Assembly: GCA_012934845.2 (NCBI GenBank)
Contig: WNNJ02002785.1
Location: 1 to 64,000 of the forward strand
Reading direction: 5' to 3'
Length of the DNA: 64,000 nt
DNA from: Pomphorhynchus laevis
Lineage: Eukaryota; Acanthocephala; Palaeacanthocephala; Echinorhynchida; Pomphorhynchidae
The translations under genes were made by a program, and so were the position numbers. The notes beneath the pieces are model-generated. The model was not told the origin of the DNA and did not search any database. It saw nothing but the letters and a program-made list of their open reading frames with translations. Each line of letters begins with the position of its first letter. Position 1 is the first letter of the stretch. This document shows positions 35,516 through 46,983 of the stretch, piece after piece.

Positions 35516-35644
35516 TTAGTTCCAATTCTTTTTTAATTTTAGTAATACATCTGATGAAATTATATTGGGTAATTTTGCATACAAGTTGTGGTTGATCACG
35601 GGAAACTTAAAACTTTTCAGCAGTTGTTGACTTTAAAACTTTTC

Positions 35645-35790
35645 AGCAATCTGGTGGGGCCAGGGGCTCAGATCCTGCTGGACCTGAAGGCCGTAAAGTT
35701 TGAAAAAGTATGTAGAAGTGTTGGCGGTGAATGACTGAAGAAGCTTCTGTCGGACGGTTGTATTAGTAAAGAAAATCTTTATTTATTAAA
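35645..35790 (+). mobile_element. LINE 3' tail, strongly 5'-truncated
   Basis: Contains ggctcagatcctgctggacc and agaaaatctttatttatt, matching the ORF2 end and 3' end of the tandem LINEs (46790-46943). Confidence 0.75.
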
Positions 35791-36199
35791 ACATTTACCG
35801 TTGTTCATCAATTGCTATATATTTATGCATATTTGTTTTTTGGATGAATAATAAGTATCCGTTTGTGTCTTGTTTTAATTGTTGGATTAACATATATCTC
35901 TTATAAAATCTTTCATGTTAAAATTTAAAATCATTTTTTTGTTGTTGCTGTATAATGCGATAACGTATATCATGATAAATAAATGTTATAATTAAAATAT
36001 AAATTATAAATTAAGAATTATAGAAATTATAGAAATTAAGAATTTGATTGAATGCTTTTTGGGATTATTACACAGAGATATCTCGTTCATATATAGTATA
36101 AATATATAAAATATAATTTGTTGCTACACCTGCCCTGAGACAACAAATGGTGTACTCGTAAATAAATCACTATGTTATACAGCATTTCTATTATTCGTT

Positions 36200-38580
36200 A
36201 TTCCAATGATTGTTTCAGCAGTCATTGTGTTACAATTTCTTACCATTGACTTCTTTATGACTTCCTCTCGAAGTCTATGTAAGCTGGAGTATACGCACAT
36301 TATTCTTTCTTGTCGTTTTGTTGCGTCAACAAAAGTGTTCAGCCTGGATTACGTATTAAGAAATCATTATGTATATGTCCAAATGTTGCCGATAAAAGTT
36401 TTTACATGGATGTAAATCGGAAAATGTCTAAGATACTTCGTATGGCGGAAATTTCAATCATGTGTTTAATTAGACGTTTCTACACCCATGCCAAAAATGA
36501 AGGATGTAATTTTAACTACGATCAAAATGAATTTGTTTGGAATTTAATGTCTAAGTGCAAGAAGGCAAGTATAATGCTAAAACGACAGGTGACACCCTTC
36601 GGAGATGGGTAATTATGAATATTTTCACAATAGAAGGAAATTCAAGTATAACACAAGAGTCACAAGGAATCAATCTAACAACTATATTCAACGTGACTTA
36701 GTTACGAATCTGTCTAACAAAGTTCTCATCGATAATCAATTAGAGGTGATGTCACTTGGACTAAAATTTAACATATGTCCTAAAGAATTTGATCGAAACA
36801 CAATTAGTATATGCTATTTGGCAGACCTCTACACGATCATTTGTATCATCTTCTGATGGTAACGCCGAGAATGCTAAGAAGGCAATTAACTACAGCTGGA
36901 AAGAACTTACATGCAAAATATATGAACATGAACCCTGATGATGTTGGGAAGAATAACTTGAATTCCAGAGAGAGAAATGCGCTAAATGAGTTAAGAAAAC
37001 TAAACGACGTAGTATTTAATAAGGCTGATAAAAGTGGAGAGGTCGTCGTATGGGATAGAGATGAGTACATTAAAGAAGGTATGAGACAATTTAACGGTAA
37101 ACAATACAGGAAGTGTCAGGAAATAGATATTTCAATATATGAAGTAGTTCTTAAGTCAATGACAGAGAAACATATATCGACTGGATATCTTCAATTAACT
37201 CAAGCAGACGAACTTATACCAAAATACTACAAATAAGGTACGTTTTATATGCTTGCAAAGACGCGTAAAAATATTGTACCATGTCAAGGCAGACCCATCG
37301 TGAATAACATTGGAACATTGACAAAATCTCTCAGTAAGTTAATCGACGTTGAACCAAGGTCATTACTAGAGTATGTACCATCACATCTAACAGGTACTAA
37401 GGATTTTTTAGACAAAATACGACAAAGATAATCAGAAATAGAAGGATATGGTGTGAAATTAGTTACTATCGATGTAAAATCTTTATACACATTAATTCCT
37501 CATGAAGATGGTATACTGGCTATTGACTACTATATTAAAAAAGCAAATTACTCAAAGAAAAAGCAAAACTTTATCAGAGACGCTTTAAAACAATTACTTC
37601 ATGTTTAACAATGAACATTATCATCAGTTGCATGGTACAGCTATGGGTACACCCTGTGTACCGATATACGTAATCCTTTTTCTTGGATTTGTTGAAAAGA
37701 GTATCCTGGCTAAGTTGTGTATTGAACCAATCATAAACTTAAGGTATATTGATGACATTTTTTATTAATTAAGGGCGCATGTGAGGACGTGGAAAATATG
37801 CATAACCTTTTCAATGATGGTATATTGACATTTACAATGGAATGCAATGATTCATTTGCTCATTTTTTAGACGTGGAGATGCATTTTGATGAACATCATG
37901 AGATACAAACAAGAATTCACAGAAAAGCGACGTGGAAACCAACGTATATGCATGCTAAAAGTGCACACAGTATGAACGTGAAGAAGAATATGATTAGAAA
38001 TGAGGCTGCAAGGATTTCAACAATATGTAGTAAAGTACATGATAGGGAACTAAATAACACGATAAAGAAGTCATTGGTAAAAAATTGTAACACAATAATT
38101 GCTTAAACAATCATTGGAAGAACGAATAAATGCACGAGACCACGCTGCAAGTGTTGTCCGTGTATTAACGATTCAGGAAGCTACAAAAGTGAAGTGACAG
38201 AGCTGAAATATAGAATAAACGGAATCAGTGATTGCACAACAATGGAGATAGTATACCTTGGTACCTGTAGAATCTGTAAAAGTCAATAGTTGGTGAAACG
38301 AGTAGAGGCCTTCGTAACATACTGACTAACAGAAGAGCCGATTTCAAGACTAAGCGAGAAACTGGCGCAGTAGTAACGCACTGCTTGATGCATGATGACA
38401 AAGATTGCATGATTTATCAAGTAGTCAATACAATAGAAGATCCAAAAGCAAGAAAATTGAAAGAGATGAAAATTATAGGACAGTTAATGATGGATAAACT
38501 TTCGGGTATTAACGTCGAGCATATTTATTCATGGAAGGATTATACATGAATCTAAGCAATGAAATTTATTGGCAAGACTT
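36200..38580 (+). mobile_element. Penelope-like element, third lineage, nearly full length but broken
   Basis: Regions occur in order: an N-terminal block (36310-36612; RRFYTHAKNEG, MLKRQV), EVMSLGLKFNICPKEF (near 36750), NKADKSGEVVVWDRDEY (near 37020), FYMLAKTRKN.VPCQGRPIVNN (near 37250), VTIDVKSLYT (near 37465), HGTAMGTPC (near 37630), the catalytic RYIDDIF (near 37745), FLDVEM (near 37870), a Cys-rich RPRCKCCPC segment (near 38140), and a GIY-YIG-type domain opening with EIVYLGTC (near 38250-38570). This is the usual PLE order RT then endonuclease. Several breaks interrupt it. Confidence 0.85.
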
Positions 38581-38654
38581 AACTTATTGCCACTTCCACT
38601 TTTTTTATTTTAATTTAATGATTGTAAAATGAGATGTGTATTTCTAGATGTGCT

Positions 38655-38695
38655 AATGAAGCTCAAGAGGAGCGAAACGTTCAATAAAAACTAAT
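38655..38695 (+). ncRNA. Hammerhead-like motif at PLE 3' end
   Basis: ctaatga, then hairpin gctc/gagc, then gaaacgttcaataaaaac. It resembles a hammerhead core with one core change and an extra base, 75 nt after the PLE coding end. PLEs are known to carry hammerheads in their terminal regions. From 38700 to 39050 nothing else is seen. Confidence 0.4.
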
Positions 38696-39059
38696 ATTTT
38701 AGACTTATTGCTGGTAGTTATTATAAACCAAATATTATCATGAGTCCACAGCGGATCCCAGCCGAGAGCCAAATCAATCGCTATATATCATTTCTTGATT
38801 TTTAAACCGTTGTTGAGGATACTGGTTAACGAATTCAGCCATATATAACTTTAAAAGTAATCGAACTGTCTCAACAATTAGCAATTCAGACTTATTGACA
38901 TTTATATATAATTGTATAACTAAAAGATTAATGTTCTTCACTGACACCAAATCAAAGATATTTAAAGCGCTTCGTTTGTTCAAACTTTTTTAATCTTAAA
39001 TACAAGCTAAGAACGTTAAAACAGAAAACAAAGTCAAAAGTTAAAAATAAAATAAAATG

Positions 39060-40350
39060 TGCGGGAAAATCTTCTTAGAATCACTAGGGTGGTATCATAT
39101 CGCGCCATACGAAATGATGCCTCACATTTATTCCGTTACCTGTATCACTCATTAGTTGACCTATCCAGCGTTGCTCTCTTAGTTTTCTTTGTATTTTGTC
39201 ATCTAAATTTTCTTCTACTTCCACGTATTCAAAATCATCATTTTCTTTTTCATGGAAATTAACGCAGTGATTTACAACCGCATCATGCGCTGTTAATTTA
39301 TGTTTAATGTCGTTTCGTCTATTATTTAAAAGTCCATTTAAGCTTAATCCGGTCTCCCCTACATATTGACTTTTGCAATGTTTATATGTAGCAAGATGTG
39401 CAGCATCTTTGCTGGAACATGATGTATGTGCATTTATATTATATTTCAGATCTGTGCCAGTTGATGTGGTGTATGTTGCTTATGTAATCTGTTTACAGCA
39501 CAACGCTCGCTCTCTCTATTGCATTTAAAACATCCCTTTTCATCCGTATGATCACTTAATGAAATACTACATATTTTTGACTTTAATAAATTTTTTTTAA
39601 CGAGTTTACTATTCTACTGTTATAGGAATTGATTTTTATTTTACATTTGTTATATTTGTGCCTTTCAGCATTACATATTGTCATAATATCGCTACATAAA
39701 TGCCTTAGTGGTAATATTGCAGTGGCAAATTAATGTACACATTTTTCTCCCGTTGAACAAACGCCATCTCCCAATGGCGTTTGTCCAACATTTTAATTAA
39801 AAGGTTTTCTTAATGATGCGAGGATTTCTCTCACCATGTATCCTCTCGACTTTAAATGCGAACATAATGTTTTAGTTTCCTAAAGTACGTCGCTTTTTTG
39901 CTGCATAGACGTTTTATTTGATGAGCTGCATTCATTATAATATTTCTCTTTATATACATCGGATGATTGCTTTTTGGATGCAGGTGTAATTTTAGCTGTG
40001 AGATCTTTTAGCAAATCTTCGTTTGGATTTTTCTAATACTGTCTCTATAGATTATCATGTCTAAGAATTTAATCGGATTGTTTAAATCAATTGTAAACTT
40101 TAATTGTCCAAATTCATTCATATGATTTGTAAACTCCGTTAATTGACTATTAGATCCTTTCCAAACTACAAACAAAACATCATCTATGTATCTGTACCAA
40201 GCAAAAGGTCTGGTATTACTCTGTTTTATAAGTTGTATTTCATACAATGCCATATAAAGTATTGCATATACTGGAGAAACATGTGTCCCCATATGTTTGA
40301 TAACATAATGTATATACAACAAAGAGGAACAGCTACAATACCAAAGAGGT
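39060..40350 (-). mobile_element. Penelope-like element fragment, RT and GIY-YIG
   Basis: Minus strand: a frame 40322-40008 with HMGTHVSPVYAILYM, the catalytic WYRYIDDVLFVVW and KFLDMIIYRDS. Further down (39390-39100) is the GIY-YIG domain with KSQYVGETGLSLNG and NNRRNDIKHK, then HCVNFHEKE. Related to the lineage at 36.2-38.6 kb but diverged. Broken between the two. Confidence 0.8.
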
Positions 40351-40619
40351 ACACTTAAATAAATGCTTCGTACCTTCAGCTTGAGTTTTGAAAACCATTT
40401 ATTGCATGTAAAGATGTCTGCTTACAACATGGTTTATCCTTGATTAGCTAGTCATGTTTTGTATTTGATTGAATTGTTTGAATTGTTTCTCGTATCCTGT
40501 GTACTTTCGTAAAAGTTTAAAAGTTTATATCACGAGCGAAATCAAGCTGTTTACAGAAGCAATCTAGAGCAGGAAAATGTAGCAATCTAGAGCAAGAAAC
40601 TGTATCAATCTAGAGAATT

Positions 40620-41300
40620 AAATAAGCTAACTGAGTCTACCTATTTTATATTGCAAATTAAAAATAATGCAAAATAAAAGTTAAATAGTTAAATAATAAA
40701 AAATTAATTAATAATAAATAATTGTTATAAGATTTTATATAATTTATATCAAGATGAATTATAAACTGAAATTAAAAATAAAAATCAATTTTTATAAATT
40801 GACTAATAAATAACAGACGTTGTGTCAGAATAAGGATTAGAGGTCATCAGGAGGAACTGCCATGTAATCAGGTTTCGGCCCCTGTTCCTCTACCCAACAT
40901 AGCAGCGGGGCCAAATACATGCTAATGATGTATTTCCTCTGATAAAACTATCTAGTATCTTATTCTAATACACAGAATATTGTTTATTATCCATCCAAAA
41001 ATTTGCCACTTAAGAGTTTAAATTTATTCTTTATATTATTGTGTTGATTTATATATTTAACTATTTTCTGCTTTATGTTATTTTTATAGTAACATAGTTT
41101 AAAAGATGTATCTATTAAATTATTTAAATGATATTGAAAGCCAATATCATTACATATTGTTGCAATTCTTAAAATTTCATTATTTAATGTGTTATATTTT
41201 ATATTATATGGTATGCATGAATGCTCATGCAAAAATGTTTCTTGTAAATTTAAATGTCATCTTTACAAATTAATAGTAGTTTTAATTAATGCTAATTTAA
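40620..41300 (-). mobile_element. PLE family A fragment, RT end, tail and terminal repeat
   Basis: The frame 41232-40987 ends in FKLLSGKF; the tail block follows (40950-40860) and the terminal repeat runs to the end signature near 40625. No endonuclease lies between RT and tail. Interrupted upstream by the 41305-41900 insertion. Confidence 0.75.
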
Positions 41301-41304
41301 TGCT

Positions 41305-41900
41305 ATTAAATGTTAGCGTCATTTGACCAGATTCCAGTATTGACATTTGATGGTGGACACCAGGAAGCATGTGAACCCGGGAAACGCCTCTTCGAGCCAG
41401 ACTCCTGTGCTTTGAGCCGAACTCTTGATGTGATAAGACAACCGGTTTGCAACGACAACAACAAGAACCATGCCTCAATGAATGAATACGACGAAATAAT
41501 CCCCGTGTCATGCAGAACTGAGATAGTGCACCAAATTCCCGATACACTGCAAATAATCCAGGTCATCCAGATTCCTAACATACAAATAATGCCCCAGCAA
41601 CCTATCCAAACGATCATGACCATTGAACAGCCGCGTACGACAACTGCGAAGATCGATATCGACAATGTTGAGTCTTTTCCTGAGCATGAACGAGGTGAGT
41701 CAGTCAATAGTGAACGTTCAGACGATGATGAAGCTTGAAGGAGAATCTTGATTGAAAAACGCCGTCAACACTACGATGAGTATAGGAGGGCCAAGTAGTT
41801 ACTCCAACACCCCCAACCGCGTCGGCGATGATGTCGTATTGTAACAAACAATTAATATTTGGGACCCAATTGCGAGTAACCCCCAATTTGTAACTTGTAA
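41305..41900 (+). pseudogene. Retrocopy of protein phosphatase inhibitor 2 (PPP1R2-like), broken
   Basis: A GC-richer intronless block inserted in PLE-A. From memory of inhibitor-2 (a PP1 regulator), its signatures occur in order. NNAPATYPNDHDH (family MNILATYHPADKDYG) is in one frame near 41585-41625. MTIEQPRTT (family MKIDEPKTP) is in the next frame at about 41618. Then comes an acidic stretch ending ERSDDDEA. After a TGA that could derive from a CGA Arg codon comes RRILIEKRRQHYDEYRRAK (family RR..FE.KR..HY.E.....), then a TAG. At least one frameshift and two in-frame stops make it a pseudogene. No poly(A) tail or clear target duplication seen. The 142-codon ORF 41310-41738 is only part of it. 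Confidence 0.62.
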
Positions 41901-42975
41901 TTATTTTTAAGATTTTAAAATATGTTTCTTGTAAAAAAATCTATTAAAGTATTTAAATGATTTTGAAGAAAACCAATATCGTTACAAATTGTTGCAATTC
42001 TTAAAATTTCATTATTTAATGCATTATATTTTATATTATATGGTATGCATGAATGCTCATGCAAAAATATGTTTCTTGTAAATTTAAATATGTCATCTTT
42101 ACGATATAAATTAATAGTAGTTTTAGTTAATGTTAATTTAATGTTCATATCTAGATATACACCTTCTTTATCATTTATATTAGTTTTGTTAAGAATAAGG
42201 CTTTCTGGATAAATTTGTTCACTTATTGAATAAAAATTATTAGAATTAAATACACATATATCATCAATGTATCGAAACATATATTGCATATCTTTATATA
42301 ATTTAGATTTTTTTCAAAGTTATGAACAAATTCAGATTTTGATTTATTAAATGGCGTTTATTAATGTATTGAAACATATACTACATATATTTATATAATT
42401 TAGATTTAGTATTTACACAGTTATGAACAAATTCATATTCTATAAAGCTTAAAAAGCCAATATCATTACATATTGTTGCAATTCTTAAATTTCATTATTT
42501 AATGTATTATATTTTATATTATATGGTATGCATGAATGCTCATACAAAAACATTTTTCTTGTAAATTTAAATATGTCATCTTTACGATATAAATTAATAG
42601 TAGTTTTAGTTAATGTTAATTTAATGTTCGTATATAGATATACACCTTCTTTATCATTTATATTGGTTTTGTTAAGAATAAGGCTTTCTGGATAAATTTG
42701 TTCACTAATTGAATAAAAATTATTAGAATTAAATACACATATATCATCAATGTATCGAAACATATATTTCATATCTTTATATAATTTAGATTTATTTTTT
42801 AAACAGTTATGAACAAATTCATATTCTATAAAGCTTAAAACTAATTCAGCTATAATTGGGCAACTATTACCTTTCATTTGAAAGGTAATATAGATGCCTC
42901 TATAATTTTTTAATAATTTTGATTTATCAAAATATTTAATGATTCTGTTAATGAAATGTTGATGGTTTTTATATT
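41900..42975 (-). mobile_element. PLE family A RT fragments, two partial copies
   Basis: Two RT pieces lie in the same orientation. 42289-41915 has [27 protein letters not shown] and [12 protein letters not shown]. 42991-42485 starts earlier with a GNSCPIIAELVLSF block and repeats the same motifs. A short third scrap sits between them near 42360-42480. Upstream, the first tandem LINE begins at 43062. Broken. Confidence 0.8.
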
Positions 42976-43099
42976 TATAGCATATATGCATATCTTTTTA
43001 TGTAAAACCGAAAAAAGTAAACCGAAAAAAATTGTAATTTTGTATTGTATTCAGTTTAATCAGACACAACTGCAGCGGATCATACAGTGTTTTCATAAC

Positions 43100-44329
43100 A
43101 TGTCGGAGGTTCAAAGCAATTGCAATTCCAGCAAAATTCCTTACGAAAAATCAAAATTCAACGAAAAATATCAGGTATTCTCAGATAATACACACTGCAA
43201 GCAAAAGGTTAGTTCTGTTTCTATTGTTTGTGAAGATGAAGGGTTACTTCCACCCATTCCCAAACTTACAAATTTGGGTATTATAAAGATATCAAATCCC
43301 GTTGCTAGACATTCATTATTTAATATTTTCCTAAGGAAATTTTCTACTGAACATAAAAATAGAGTTGTTTTTAACTGTGTTCGATACAGTGAATCAGAAA
43401 TAAAAATTTCTTTCGCCTCGCCTGAGGATCTTAAAAGATATGCTGTATTTTTTGAATTTAATTTGTCCGAATTTGGATCGTTTGAACAAAAACCAATCAT
43501 GGCCTCGGTCAAAATATCGAATCTCCCGGCCCACCTTGAAAATGAGGATATTGCATTACTAAAAAGTAAGTTCAATATTTCCAGTTTTCGTCAACTTATG
43601 GGAAAGAATGGCTTCCCCTTAACGATCGCTTTCGGTTCTGCAGCAATTGATCAAGCTGAGTTACTCGTCAGATCTGCTAATAACCCATTTTTGGGCTTCA
43701 ATTTATCCTTTAAAATAGTTGGCAGGGAAGAATTTACATACCCCCATTGTAGTCGGTGCCATAAGTGGGGGCATTGGGCTTCCAGCTGCACCTTACCGAC
43801 TACATGTGGGGTGTGTAGCTCCTTATCCTGCCCAGCCGTAATGGACGGCTGTAAATGCTCGGCCCTCCTTTCCTGCTCCAACTGTGGGGGGTGTCACCCT
43901 GCTTGGAGCAGGAGGTGTAACGTCTTCAAAGATTACGCCAACAAATTCTGTTCAACAGCTACCAAGAAGCCGGCCTCTTTTTCCGAAGCAGCTGCCCTGC
44001 CTTCTAACGTCGGGTCAAGAATGACGGACGCCGACATCTTTAGAGCCATAGACATCCGTGCCGCTGTGAATAAGAAACAGACTGAGGAATTAGTCAAGTC
44101 TCTGCTCGGTGCCCTCCTCACGGCACCGTATGTTCCGATTAATGCAGTAATACCGCCTTCAAAGAAAAGGGGGGCTTCGGCCAATCCTCCCATCCAACCC
44201 TTAAATATTGGGAAACTATTAAAGTCTAAGGCTAGAAGGGGAAATGAAGATGCTGCCCAGGGGCAAGTACCTACCCTGGACGGAGCTGGTGTCGGGAAGG
44301 GAAACCTTCCTGCACCTAGCTCTGTCTAG
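43100..44329 (+). CDS. LINE copy 1 ORF1, zinc-knuckle nucleic-acid-binding protein
   Basis: About 409 residues from the ATG at 43100 (the frame is open upstream, but that part precedes the element's start). ORF1 proteins of LINEs coat the RNA to form the retrotransposition particle. The N-terminal half carries GLLPPIPKLTNL, conserved among the family copies, then a globular region (IMASVKISNLPAH, RRM-like in spacing). The C-terminal half has three Cys/His clusters: [17 protein letters not shown] (C-x2-C-x4-H-x4-C), CGVCSSLSC, and CSNCGGCHPAWSRRC, the usual arrangement in Jockey-type ORF1. A Lys/Arg- and Pro-rich tail follows. Stop TAG; ORF2 begins 33 nt later. Confidence 0.88.
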   Translation: MSEVQSNCNSSKIPYEKSKFNEKYQVFSDNTHCKQKVSSVSIVCEDEGLLPPIPKLTNLGIIKISNPVARHSLFNIFLRKFSTEHKNRVVFNCVRYSESEIKISFASPEDLKRYAVFFEFNLSEFGSFEQKPIMASVKISNLPAHLENEDIALLKSKFNISSFRQLMGKNGFPLTIAFGSAAIDQAELLVRSANNPFLGFNLSFKIVGREEFTYPHCSRCHKWGHWASSCTLPTTCGVCSSLSCPAVMDGCKCSALLSCSNCGGCHPAWSRRCNVFKDYANKFCSTATKKPASFSEAAALPSNVGSRMTDADIFRAIDIRAAVNKKQTEELVKSLLGALLTAPYVPINAVIPPSKKRGASANPPIQPLNIGKLLKSKARRGNEDAAQGQVPTLDGAGVGKGNLPAPSSV

Positions 44330-44362
44330 GTAGGCAATCCCCCATCCAACTAATCCATCACA

Positions 44363-46822
44363 ATGCAGAGTACTCGTGAGCCTTTTTCACTGAATGTCCT
44401 TCAGTGGAATTCGGGAGGTGCTTCTGCCCTCAGACTTTTATCTGGTAGAGATGCAGATGTTATAGTGCTTCAGGAGACGCGGTCTATCCGTCTTCCCCAG
44501 GACATTACTCGATTTATCCCAAAGCATATATGTTCCCACTATACTCCGTACTTAGCCCCACCTCACTCCTCTTCATCTCAAGGACTCTTGACCTTAGTTA
44601 AGTGCTCCTTAAGGTCCTCCCTCCTATTAAACTACTCATGTCCAGCCATGTCTTGTTTAGTAGTTTCACTTAGTAAAAACGGTAAACGCCTCAGTCTAGC
44701 CAATGTCTACATCCGTCCAGGGGAAATTCACAAGAACCGTGATCTCCTGGATAGTATTATTGACAGCGGTTATGACATGATACTTGGGGATTTCAACGAC
44801 AGAATTGGTCGTTGGATCAATGCAGCGCTTCGCAGAGCCAGGAACGGTTATCTTATTCACAAACCCCCATCCCCTACCTTTCATTGCACATCAACAAATT
44901 CTATCCTCGACATTTTACTGCTTCACTCGAGGTGGCTGTTAAAACCCCTCTGCACGGAGCAGTCGCGCCAGCAATTGTCCACCTCTCATGACCTAATTCG
45001 TTGGAGAATTGAGGAAGATATGTTGCTTCGCAGAAGGTTTCACTTTGATCCGATCAGAGTGGCCTTCTTTCAGGCGGCTATCCAACTCTTTCCCCGAATA
45101 GGAAATGAGAGTCTGACCGAATTTAATACCTACCTCTTTTCGCAAGCTACCGCGATTCTATCGACTACCTATAAAGGTCGTATATACAATCCCACTCCGA
45201 CGAAACTCAAGGTCCTAGCAAAATTACTGAACCTCCCTAATCTCTCTGCTTCCGCCAAACAGGCCCTCTCGAATGAATACTGGAGCACCAGATACAGGTT
45301 CCAGCTGAGTAGGGATAGGACGAGTATCGCTCGCCTTAATCCTTCTCAGTCTTCCTTTTGGAAGATTTTCAAGAAGGAGAAGTTTGTTTGCTGGAAGGAT
45401 AGAGCATTGAGTTGGATAGGGAATGTAGGCCTTGATAAAGTTTTGGAGGAGTCACTAGCCCTACACAACTATGGAGCCACTCAATCACCTCAACCAATCC
45501 CGCCTTGGTGTAACTTCAGGAGTAGGGATCTATCTGTTACGGATATTCTTAACTCCTGGGGTCCACTCCCGGGCACCTCCAAATCCGTCGTTCCACTTTC
45601 TTCTCGGGTCTGTCAGCTTTTGACAGCTGATCAGAGAAGAGAGGTGGCCGTAACAATGCTTTTAGCCTCCCCATCTGATGTAACAGGCATCAATATTAGT
45701 AAGCGTGTTTTTATTCCTAAGAAAAAATCCTGCTCATGTCCTAAAGACCTGCGACCCATTTCGATTCAAAATTCCCTCGTGTCGATTTACGAAAAAGCGC
45801 TTGCGCGTAAAATCCGCGACCATTTAAGTAGGCGAAATTTGATCCCTCCAGGTTTTCATGGGTTCGTCAAAGGTCGCTCGGTCCATTCGGCAGTAGGTGA
45901 GTTGGAGCAGTTTTGTCGGGAGAATAGCCATCGCCTAGTTGTGGCTATTTTCCTTGACTTTTCTGCTGCATTTGACCGCATCTCCATTCCTTTTGTGATC
46001 TCTTCTCTTAGGTCCCTCGGGTTGCCTGCGAGAATTGTGAACAGGGTGGAGATTCTGCTGTACACCAAGCGGTTTTATTATGAAGACGACCCTGATGCGC
46101 GTCAGTTTTACCCTATTACAGGTGTGCCTCAAGGTTCACCTCTTTCTCCTATCTTATATCTTGCTGCCTCCATTAATCTATTCAAAATATTTAAGCGCGA
46201 ACAACGTCTTGTGGTGTATGCTGATGACACCACAGCCCTGTTCTCTGGACACAGGTGTAAAGACGTAGTTTCTGACATCAGCCGCTTCTTTTTAAGATTA
46301 AAAGACCAGTTACCCAAATCCAATCTTATTTTAAACTCCGCCAAATCGCAGGCGGTTGTCTTTCATGGCACCACTGCAACAAAGAAAAAACTTAAGAGAT
46401 TAGCACTCTCAGCACTTTCCTCCATATTTGCCTCTGAACCACTCCCCACCTTCACATGTCGGGTAAAATACCTGGGGTTCACCGTTACGGTGAACTGGTC
46501 GGCGAAAGCTGACCTGGATAGACTTAAACGTATCCTGAGGAAAGCTAGGTGGGCTCTGAAACGGGCTCAGCATCTGTCATTGAAAGGGAAAACCCAGGTA
46601 CGCCTTTGGGGTACCTGGGCTATCTCGGGACTAGTCTTTTTCTCAAGAGGACGTCCCCCAGAGCAAAGGCTAAGGTTTCTTAAGCTCCTCGTCTCTCGTT
46701 TACCCAGCATAGTTCGCGCCGATTGGATTCTTCGGGGGGTGAAAGACCCCGGGTGGTTCAGTCGGAAGGCGGCGTGTTGGATCGGTTGGGGGGCTCAGAT
46801 CCCCCTGGATTTGATGCCTTGA
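44363..46822 (+). CDS. LINE copy 1 ORF2, endonuclease and reverse transcriptase (819 aa)
   Basis: Uninterrupted ORF2. Residues 1-220 form the apurinic-type endonuclease (EEP): NVLQWNSGG, VIVLQET (catalytic Glu), LANVYIRPGE, LGDFNDR, STNSILDILL, STSHDLIRW (catalytic Asp-His). Residues about 440-690 form the reverse transcriptase: VFIPKK, LRPISIQNSLVSIYEK, FHGFVKGRSVHSAV, IFLDFSAAFDRIS (motif A), GVPQGSPLSPILY (motif B), VVYADDTTALF (motif C, catalytic), KYLGFTV. The C-terminal has FLKLLVSRLPSIVR and W-rich DPGWFSRKAACWIGWG. It nicks target DNA and copies the LINE RNA from the nick. Length is near the Jockey norm. All catalytic motifs are present, so it could be active. Confidence 0.93.
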   Translation: MQSTREPFSLNVLQWNSGGASALRLLSGRDADVIVLQETRSIRLPQDITRFIPKHICSHYTPYLAPPHSSSSQGLLTLVKCSLRSSLLLNYSCPAMSCLVVSLSKNGKRLSLANVYIRPGEIHKNRDLLDSIIDSGYDMILGDFNDRIGRWINAALRRARNGYLIHKPPSPTFHCTSTNSILDILLLHSRWLLKPLCTEQSRQQLSTSHDLIRWRIEEDMLLRRRFHFDPIRVAFFQAAIQLFPRIGNESLTEFNTYLFSQATAILSTTYKGRIYNPTPTKLKVLAKLLNLPNLSASAKQALSNEYWSTRYRFQLSRDRTSIARLNPSQSSFWKIFKKEKFVCWKDRALSWIGNVGLDKVLEESLALHNYGATQSPQPIPPWCNFRSRDLSVTDILNSWGPLPGTSKSVVPLSSRVCQLLTADQRREVAVTMLLASPSDVTGINISKRVFIPKKKSCSCPKDLRPISIQNSLVSIYEKALARKIRDHLSRRNLIPPGFHGFVKGRSVHSAVGELEQFCRENSHRLVVAIFLDFSAAFDRISIPFVISSLRSLGLPARIVNRVEILLYTKRFYYEDDPDARQFYPITGVPQGSPLSPILYLAASINLFKIFKREQRLVVYADDTTALFSGHRCKDVVSDISRFFLRLKDQLPKSNLILNSAKSQAVVFHGTTATKKKLKRLALSALSSIFASEPLPTFTCRVKYLGFTVTVNWSAKADLDRLKRILRKARWALKRAQHLSLKGKTQVRLWGTWAISGLVFFSRGRPPEQRLRFLKLLVSRLPSIVRADWILRGVKDPGWFSRKAACWIGWGAQIPLDLMP

Positions 46823-46983
46823 ACATTGAAGAAGACTAACACGTGCTGTCTTGTTATTTCTTTTGTTTATCTTGGAACTGATCTGACATTTATTTATTCC
46901 TTCACCATGTATTATTTGTTATTAAGAAAATCTTTATTTATTTAGACACAACTGCAGTCGTCGTTAAAAAGTAATTTGCGCTA

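Larger units (their letters stand above)
43062..46943 (+). mobile_element. LINE copy 1, apparently complete (Jockey-like, EEP plus RT)
   Basis: Starts with gacacaactgcag, the same start as copy 2, and ends with taagaaaatctttatttatt, directly joined to copy 2. It has ORF1 (zinc-knuckle protein) and ORF2 (endonuclease plus reverse transcriptase) without interruption, so it looks whole. No RNase H domain is evident, which fits Jockey-type elements better than I or R1 types; the clade is an inference. Confidence 0.85.

Noticed and set aside
35234-35519. Two nearly identical ORFs on opposite strands
   Set aside because: By-product of the large palindrome, not a gene pair.
41306-41707. 133-codon minus ORF opposite the inhibitor-2 retrocopy
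   Set aside because: The plus strand carries the family signatures; the minus frame is a shadow.
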